Shown piece after piece: positions 5,354 to 8,201 of a DNA stretch of 8,201 nucleotides. The position numbers and the translations under genes were made by a program. Position 1 is the stretch's first letter. Each line of letters begins with the position of its first letter. This DNA is from Solirubrobacterales bacterium (lineage in GTDB: Bacteria; Actinomycetota; Thermoleophilia; Solirubrobacterales; Solirubrobacteraceae), in the NCBI GenBank assembly GCA_025963955.1, contig JAOPZU010000420.1, positions 1 through 8,201 on the forward strand, in the 5' to 3' direction. Below the pieces are notes generated by a model. It made no database searches. It saw only the letters and a list, made by a program, of their open reading frames with translations, and was not told where the DNA came from.

Positions 5354-7035
5354 ACGAGGGTGACGGCGCCCTCGGTGGCGCTCGACACGAGCGCCGCGTA
5401 CTTGGCGAGCACGCCCGTGCGGTCCGTCGGGACGGGGGCCACGTAGTCCTTGACGCGCTGGGCGATGACCTCGTCCGGCAGGTCGACGTCGAGGCGGCGC
5501 GCGTCGACGTCCATCGTGATCGAGTCGCCGTCCGCGACGGCGCAGATCGGGCCGCCCTTGACGGCCTCGGGCGCGACGTGCCCGCACATGAAGCCGTGCG
5601 TGGCGCCCGAGAAGCGGCCGTCGGTGATGAGGACGACGTCCTCGCCGAGGCCGGCGCCGTTGATGGCGGCCGTGACCGCGAGCATCTCGCGCATCCCGGG
5701 ACCACCCACCGGGCCCTCGTTGCGGATGACGACCACGTCGCCGTGGGCGATCCGGCCGTCGGCGACCGCCTTCATCGCCGCTTCTTCGCCCTCGAAGACG
5801 CGGGCCGGCCCCGTGTGGATGCGGCGGTCGTGGCCCGCGAGCTTCACGACGCAGCCTCCCGGCGCGAGATTGCCGCGCAGGACGGCCATGCCGCCGTGGG
5901 GCTTGATCGCGCGGTCGAGCGGCCGGACGACCTGCTGGCCGGGCGTCTCCACCGCGGCGTCGGCGTGCTCGCCGATCGTCTTGCCCGTGACGGTGATCGC
6001 GTCCTTATGCAGGTGGCCGGCCTCCTGCAGGCGCTGGAGGGTGAGCTCGATGCCGCCGGCCTTGTGGAGGTCGACGGCGTTGTACCGGCCGCCCGGGCTC
6101 AGGTCGCACAGCAGCGGGACGCGGTCCAGGATGCCGCCGAAGTCGTCGATGTCGAGGGGAACACCGATCTCGCGGGCGACGGCCAGGAGGTGCAGCACGG
6201 CGTTGGTGGAGCCGCCGCCGGTCGCCACCGTGGCGATGGCGTTCTCGAGCGCCTCGCGGGTGATGATCTGGCTCGGCTTCAGGCCGCGGTTCAGCAAGTC
6301 GACCATCAGCTCCCCCGCGGCGTAGGCGACCTGCGCCTTGGTCTGGTCGACGGCAGGGACCATCGAGGAGCCGATGGGCGAGATGCCCAGCGCCTCGAAG
6401 GCCATCGCCATCGTGTTCGCGGTGAACTGCCCGCCGCAGGCGCCGGGGCCGGGGCTCGCGGCGATCTCGATCGCCTTCAGCTCCGCGTCGGTGATCTTGC
6501 CGGCGGCGTGCGCACCCACCGCCTCGAAGACCTTGAGGATCGTGATCTCCTCGCCCTGGTAGGTCCCGGGCATGATCGAGCCGCCGTAGAACATGAGGCT
6601 CGGGATGTCGAGGCGGCAGAGCGCCATGACGACGCCGGGCAGCGTCTTGTCGCAACCGGCGAGCCCGATGACGCCGTCGAAGAGGTAGCCGCGCGCGGTC
6701 AGCTCGATCGAGTCCGCAATGACCTCGCGGGAGACGAGCGAGGTCTTCATCCCGCTCGTGCCCATGGTGATGCCGTCGGAGATGGCGATCGTGTTGAACT
6801 CCATCGGCGTGCCGCCGGCGGCGCGGATGCCGTCCTTGACCTGCTTCGCCAGCGCGCGCAGGTGGTAGTTGCACGGCATGGCCTCGATCCACGTGTTGGC
6901 CACGCCGATGATCGGCTTGGAGAGGGCCTCCTCGTCGAAGCCGATCGCGTGGAAGTAGGACCGGGCCGCGGCGCGCTGGGGACCCTCGGTCAGCGCGCGC
7001 GAGCGGTGTTTGGGATCGAAGCCGTTGGTGCTCAT
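5350..7035 (-). CDS. ilvD: Dihydroxy-acid dehydratase (branched-chain amino acid biosynthesis)
   Basis: Converts 2,3-dihydroxy-isovalerate and dihydroxy-methylvalerate to the 2-keto acids in valine, isoleucine and leucine synthesis; cytosolic, Fe-S and Mg2+ dependent. The 561 residues are full length for the IlvD/Edd family. Cluster cysteines are visible at C55 (MPCNYH), C128 (GLAGCDKTLPG) and C200 (GPGACGGQFTANTMA). The metal-site region NTIAISDGITMG is at 81-92, and the conserved lysine is K130. The C-terminal domain carries GRFSGATHGFMCGHVAPEA, with S476 the proposed catalytic base, then KGGPICAVADGD. The PGPGACGG form and length favour IlvD over Edd. The ATG at 7035 has no Shine-Dalgarno sequence but has TAGTGT 10 bases upstream. 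No leader peptide or attenuator fits in the 64-base gap. No other ilv gene is in the window. Confidence 0.97.
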   Translation of the reverse strand: MSTNGFDPKHRSRALTEGPQRAAARSYFHAIGFDEEALSKPIIGVANTWIEAMPCNYHLRALAKQVKDGIRAAGGTPMEFNTIAISDGITMGTSGMKTSLVSREVIADSIELTARGYLFDGVIGLAGCDKTLPGVVMALCRLDIPSLMFYGGSIMPGTYQGEEITILKVFEAVGAHAAGKITDAELKAIEIAASPGPGACGGQFTANTMAMAFEALGISPIGSSMVPAVDQTKAQVAYAAGELMVDLLNRGLKPSQIITREALENAIATVATGGGSTNAVLHLLAVAREIGVPLDIDDFGGILDRVPLLCDLSPGGRYNAVDLHKAGGIELTLQRLQEAGHLHKDAITVTGKTIGEHADAAVETPGQQVVRPLDRAIKPHGGMAVLRGNLAPGGCVVKLAGHDRRIHTGPARVFEGEEAAMKAVADGRIAHGDVVVIRNEGPVGGPGMREMLAVTAAINGAGLGEDVVLITDGRFSGATHGFMCGHVAPEAVKGGPICAVADGDSITMDVDARRLDVDLPDEVIAQRVKDYVAPVPTDRTGVLAKYAALVSSATEGAVTLV

Positions 7036-7045
7036 ATCGGCCCGG

Positions 7046-7051
7046 ACACTA
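7046..7051 (-). promoter_or_regulatory. Candidate -10 box for ilvD
   Basis: The minus strand reads TAGTGT (TAnnnT), 10 bases before the ilvD ATG, implying a leader of only a few bases. The bases between are GC-rich with no Shine-Dalgarno sequence. No convincing -35 is visible. Confidence 0.35.
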
Positions 7052-7099
7052 TCCGTCGCGTGCGGTGGCAGGCGTGCGACGGGGGCGCCGAGGGAGCGC

Positions 7100-7723
7100 T
7101 CAGGCCGCGCCGGTGCCGCTCGCGCTCCGGCGCTCCCGGGCGAGGCGGGAGCGTTCCCACTCGCTGAGGCGCCAGAGGTCGCGCCGGGCCTGCTTCGGGT
7201 CGACCTGGCGACCCGGGAGGTGCATGTTCGAGTTGTCGATCAGGCGCCGTTCGTCCCCGGTCAGCGCCATCCACTTGGCGAGGACGTCGTCGCTGTCGGG
7301 CAACCGCGGGCTGCCGTACGGACGCGTCTCATCAGGGAACTCGACGCAGTACTCGTTGAGCAGCTGACGGGTCTGGGGCAGGAAGGCGACGATCGGCTTG
7401 TGCGGGTAGACGAGGTAGGCGTACGGCGCCCCCGAGTCGGTCTGGTCGCTCGCGCCGGGCTCGGGCCCGTCCGCCAGGCGTCCCCACACGCGGATGAAGC
7501 CGAGGTCGCGGTACATGGCCCATTCCTCTTCGTTGACGCACGAGCGCAGCAGCTGGCGCGCGCGCTGCTCGGCCCGCCGCTCGCGGCCCGGGTCGAAGCC
7601 GTCCGCGGGAATCAGGTGGCGCCGGGCCCGGCGCCGCTCGAGCGCCTCGGAGATCTGGGGCCAGGTGACCTCCCACAGCAGCGCGACGATGACGATCAGG
7701 GTGGCGCTGAGGGCGAGGAGCAT
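7100..7723 (-). CDS. Single-pass membrane protein of unknown function
   Basis: Not a family I can name. The 207-residue protein starts with one transmembrane segment (residues 2-21, LLALSATLIVIVALLWEVTW). A strongly basic juxtamembrane stretch follows (ERRRARRH), predicting an N-out, C-in topology with the rest in the cytosol. Residues about 50-167 look like one folded domain: RARQLLRSCVNEEEWAMYRDLGFIRVWG, then YAYLVYPHKPIVAFLP, NEYCVEFPDE and LPDSDDVLAKWMALTGDERRL. From memory this order (helix with LL..., strand with GFIRVWG, a cysteine-containing strand, then P-x-x-D-x-x-LAK-x-x-x-L-x-x-DE) recurs in uncharacterised small bacterial proteins. The C-terminal 35 residues are Arg/Trp/Ser-rich. 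The ATG at 7723 is the only reasonable start before an in-frame stop at 7772. It lies 48 bases downstream of the small Gly-Gly-tailed gene, possibly in the same operon, and 64 bases upstream of ilvD. Confidence 0.75.
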   Translation of the reverse strand: MLLALSATLIVIVALLWEVTWPQISEALERRRARRHLIPADGFDPGRERRAEQRARQLLRSCVNEEEWAMYRDLGFIRVWGRLADGPEPGASDQTDSGAPYAYLVYPHKPIVAFLPQTRQLLNEYCVEFPDETRPYGSPRLPDSDDVLAKWMALTGDERRLIDNSNMHLPGRQVDPKQARRDLWRLSEWERSRLARERRSASGTGAA

Positions 7724-7771
7724 GGTCCGGACGGCGGTCGAAGGTCTACGAGGTCGGCTACGGGGTCCGGC

Positions 7772-8020
7772 TCACGCTCCGCCGGCGGCGCGCGGGAAGA
7801 AGATGACGCGCTCGGCGTCGCGGGGGATCTCCTCGAAGCTCTGCACCATGCGCGCGTTGCGGCGACCGCTCGGGCCCGTCTGCGGCACGGCGGCCCACAT
7901 CCCGGCGTCGAGCTGCGCGCGGAACTCGGCGAGCAGCAGCTCCTCCTCGGCCGCGACCTCGACGTCGCCTTCCGCGAGGACGATCTCTCCGTGTCCAGGC
8001 TTCATGCGCAGGAACCTCAC
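7772..8020 (-). CDS. Small protein (82 residues) ending in a MoaD/ubiquitin-like Gly-Gly tail
   Basis: Function unknown. The chain reads VRFLRMKPGHGEIVLAEGDVEV (two possible strands), then EEELLLAEFRAQLDAGM (helix), then WAAVPQTG, then RMVQSFEEIPRDAERVIFFPRAAGGA. The ending ERVIFFPRAAGG resembles the end of MoaD (DEVAFFPPVAGG), a beta-grasp sulphur carrier whose C-terminal Gly-Gly is activated, though here one alanine follows the glycines. It also recalls small uncharacterised actinobacterial and phage-encoded proteins ending in P-x-x-AGG. No E1-like, JAB-protease or molybdopterin gene is in view, so a carrier role is speculative. The GTG at 8020 was chosen because CATACT lies 7 bases upstream. 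ATG 8005 would give 77 residues, and the longer frame from 8101 would overlap the upstream gene and read through its promoter. The downstream membrane-protein gene is 48 bases away. Confidence 0.7.
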   Translation of the reverse strand: MRFLRMKPGHGEIVLAEGDVEVAAEEELLLAEFRAQLDAGMWAAVPQTGPSGRRNARMVQSFEEIPRDAERVIFFPRAAGGA

Positions 8021-8027
8021 GCGGTCG

Positions 8028-8033
8028 AGTATG
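8028..8033 (-). promoter_or_regulatory. Candidate -10 box for the 82-residue protein gene
   Basis: The minus strand reads CATACT, one mismatch from TATACT, followed by 7 bases and the GTG at 8020. This predicts a leaderless message. No Shine-Dalgarno sequence precedes the GTG. Confidence 0.35.
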
Positions 8034-8068
8034 CCAAAGGACCCGCGCCGTTCCACCCGCTTGGCGCG

Positions 8069-8097
8069 CCACGTGTGCGGAAAGACGCAAACCGTGG
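8069..8097 (-). terminator. Possible terminator hairpin after the right-edge gene
   Basis: Outer arms CCACG (8069-8073) and CGTGG (8093-8097), with inner arms TGCG (8076-8079) and CGCA (8086-8089), enclose a 6-base loop. It begins immediately after the minus-strand stop at 8098-8100. With 9 base pairs split by an internal loop and no U-tract, it is a modest candidate. Confidence 0.3.
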
Positions 8098-8201
8098 TCA
8101 AAGCCGCGCGATCCCGAGCGCGTCCACCGGTCCCGGGCCCTTCCCCACGCCGCGCAGCCCGTCGCGGACGGCGGCCGCGGCGACGGCCTTCGCCCGGCGC
8201 G
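8098..8201 (-). CDS. C-terminal end of an unidentified protein (partial)
   Basis: Thirty-three codons before a TGA at 8098-8100 read with strong GC third-position bias: RRAKAVAAAAVRDGLRGVG, then KGPGPVDALGIARL. An Ala-rich helix followed by a Gly/Pro turn and a short hydrophobic end looks like the genuine terminus of a folded protein. The other two frames on this strand give Arg/Pro-rich shadow-like peptides. Too little is present to name a family. The next gene begins 77 bases downstream with its own promoter candidate. Confidence 0.5.
   Translation of the reverse strand, partial: RRAKAVAAAAVRDGLRGVGKGPGPVDALGIARL

Noticed and set aside
5578..7167. Plus-strand open frame of 529 codons across ilvD
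   Set aside because: It is a shadow of ilvD with low-complexity Asp/Arg/Val/His composition. ilvD carries all family motifs in the opposite frame.
8021..8101. Longer start (about 8101) for the 82-residue protein
   Set aside because: It would run through the promoter-like CATACT box and a hairpin and overlap the upstream gene's stop. The added 27 residues are basic and unlike the rest.
1..8201. CRISPR arrays, tandem repeats, tRNA or rRNA genes, riboswitches
   Set aside because: No regularly spaced repeats, tRNA-like cloverleaf or conserved RNA motif was seen by eye. The gaps between genes are too short for most of these.

Overview
The window is GC-rich, gene-dense bacterial chromosome. The genes are separated by short gaps, and no stretch over 300 bases lacks a gene. 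The GC-rich third codon positions, frequent GTG starts, WhiG-type sigma factor and poor Shine-Dalgarno sites suggest an actinobacterium. A Solirubrobacterales/Thermoleophilia-like organism is my best guess, from style rather than any phylogenetic test. I see no tRNA, rRNA, insertion sequence, CRISPR array or defence cassette.

Layout, left to right. A zinc-ribbon protein with a disordered Pro/Glu-rich tail (minus, cut by the left edge) is followed by a WhiG/FliA-family sigma factor and a XerC/XerD tyrosine recombinase. The recombinase and sigma gene form a likely operon (21-base gap, clear ribosome binding site), and a strong hairpin separates them from the zinc-ribbon gene. A 95-residue unknown protein on the plus strand starts inside the 5' end of the recombinase gene. 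It converges on an L,D-transpeptidase, and both stop codons lie in one large palindrome. Upstream of the transpeptidase is a HAD-family 5'-nucleotidase-like phosphatase, divergent from an alpha/beta hydrolase on the plus strand. The hydrolase converges on ilvD (dihydroxy-acid dehydratase). Upstream of ilvD, on the same strand, are a single-pass membrane protein of unknown function, an 82-residue protein ending in a MoaD/ubiquitin-like Gly-Gly tail, and the last 33 codons of another unknown gene cut by the right edge.

These are mostly housekeeping genes for chromosome dimer resolution, alternative sigma control, cell-wall cross-linking, nucleotide metabolism and branched-chain amino acid synthesis; they do not form one pathway. 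The most notable signal concerns gene expression. At least four gene starts have a TAnnnT or similar -10 box only 7-8 bases upstream and no Shine-Dalgarno sequence, and two more have one at 10 bases. This points to widespread leaderless or near-leaderless mRNAs. The least understood genes are the zinc-ribbon protein, the 95-residue protein, the membrane protein and the Gly-Gly-tailed small protein.
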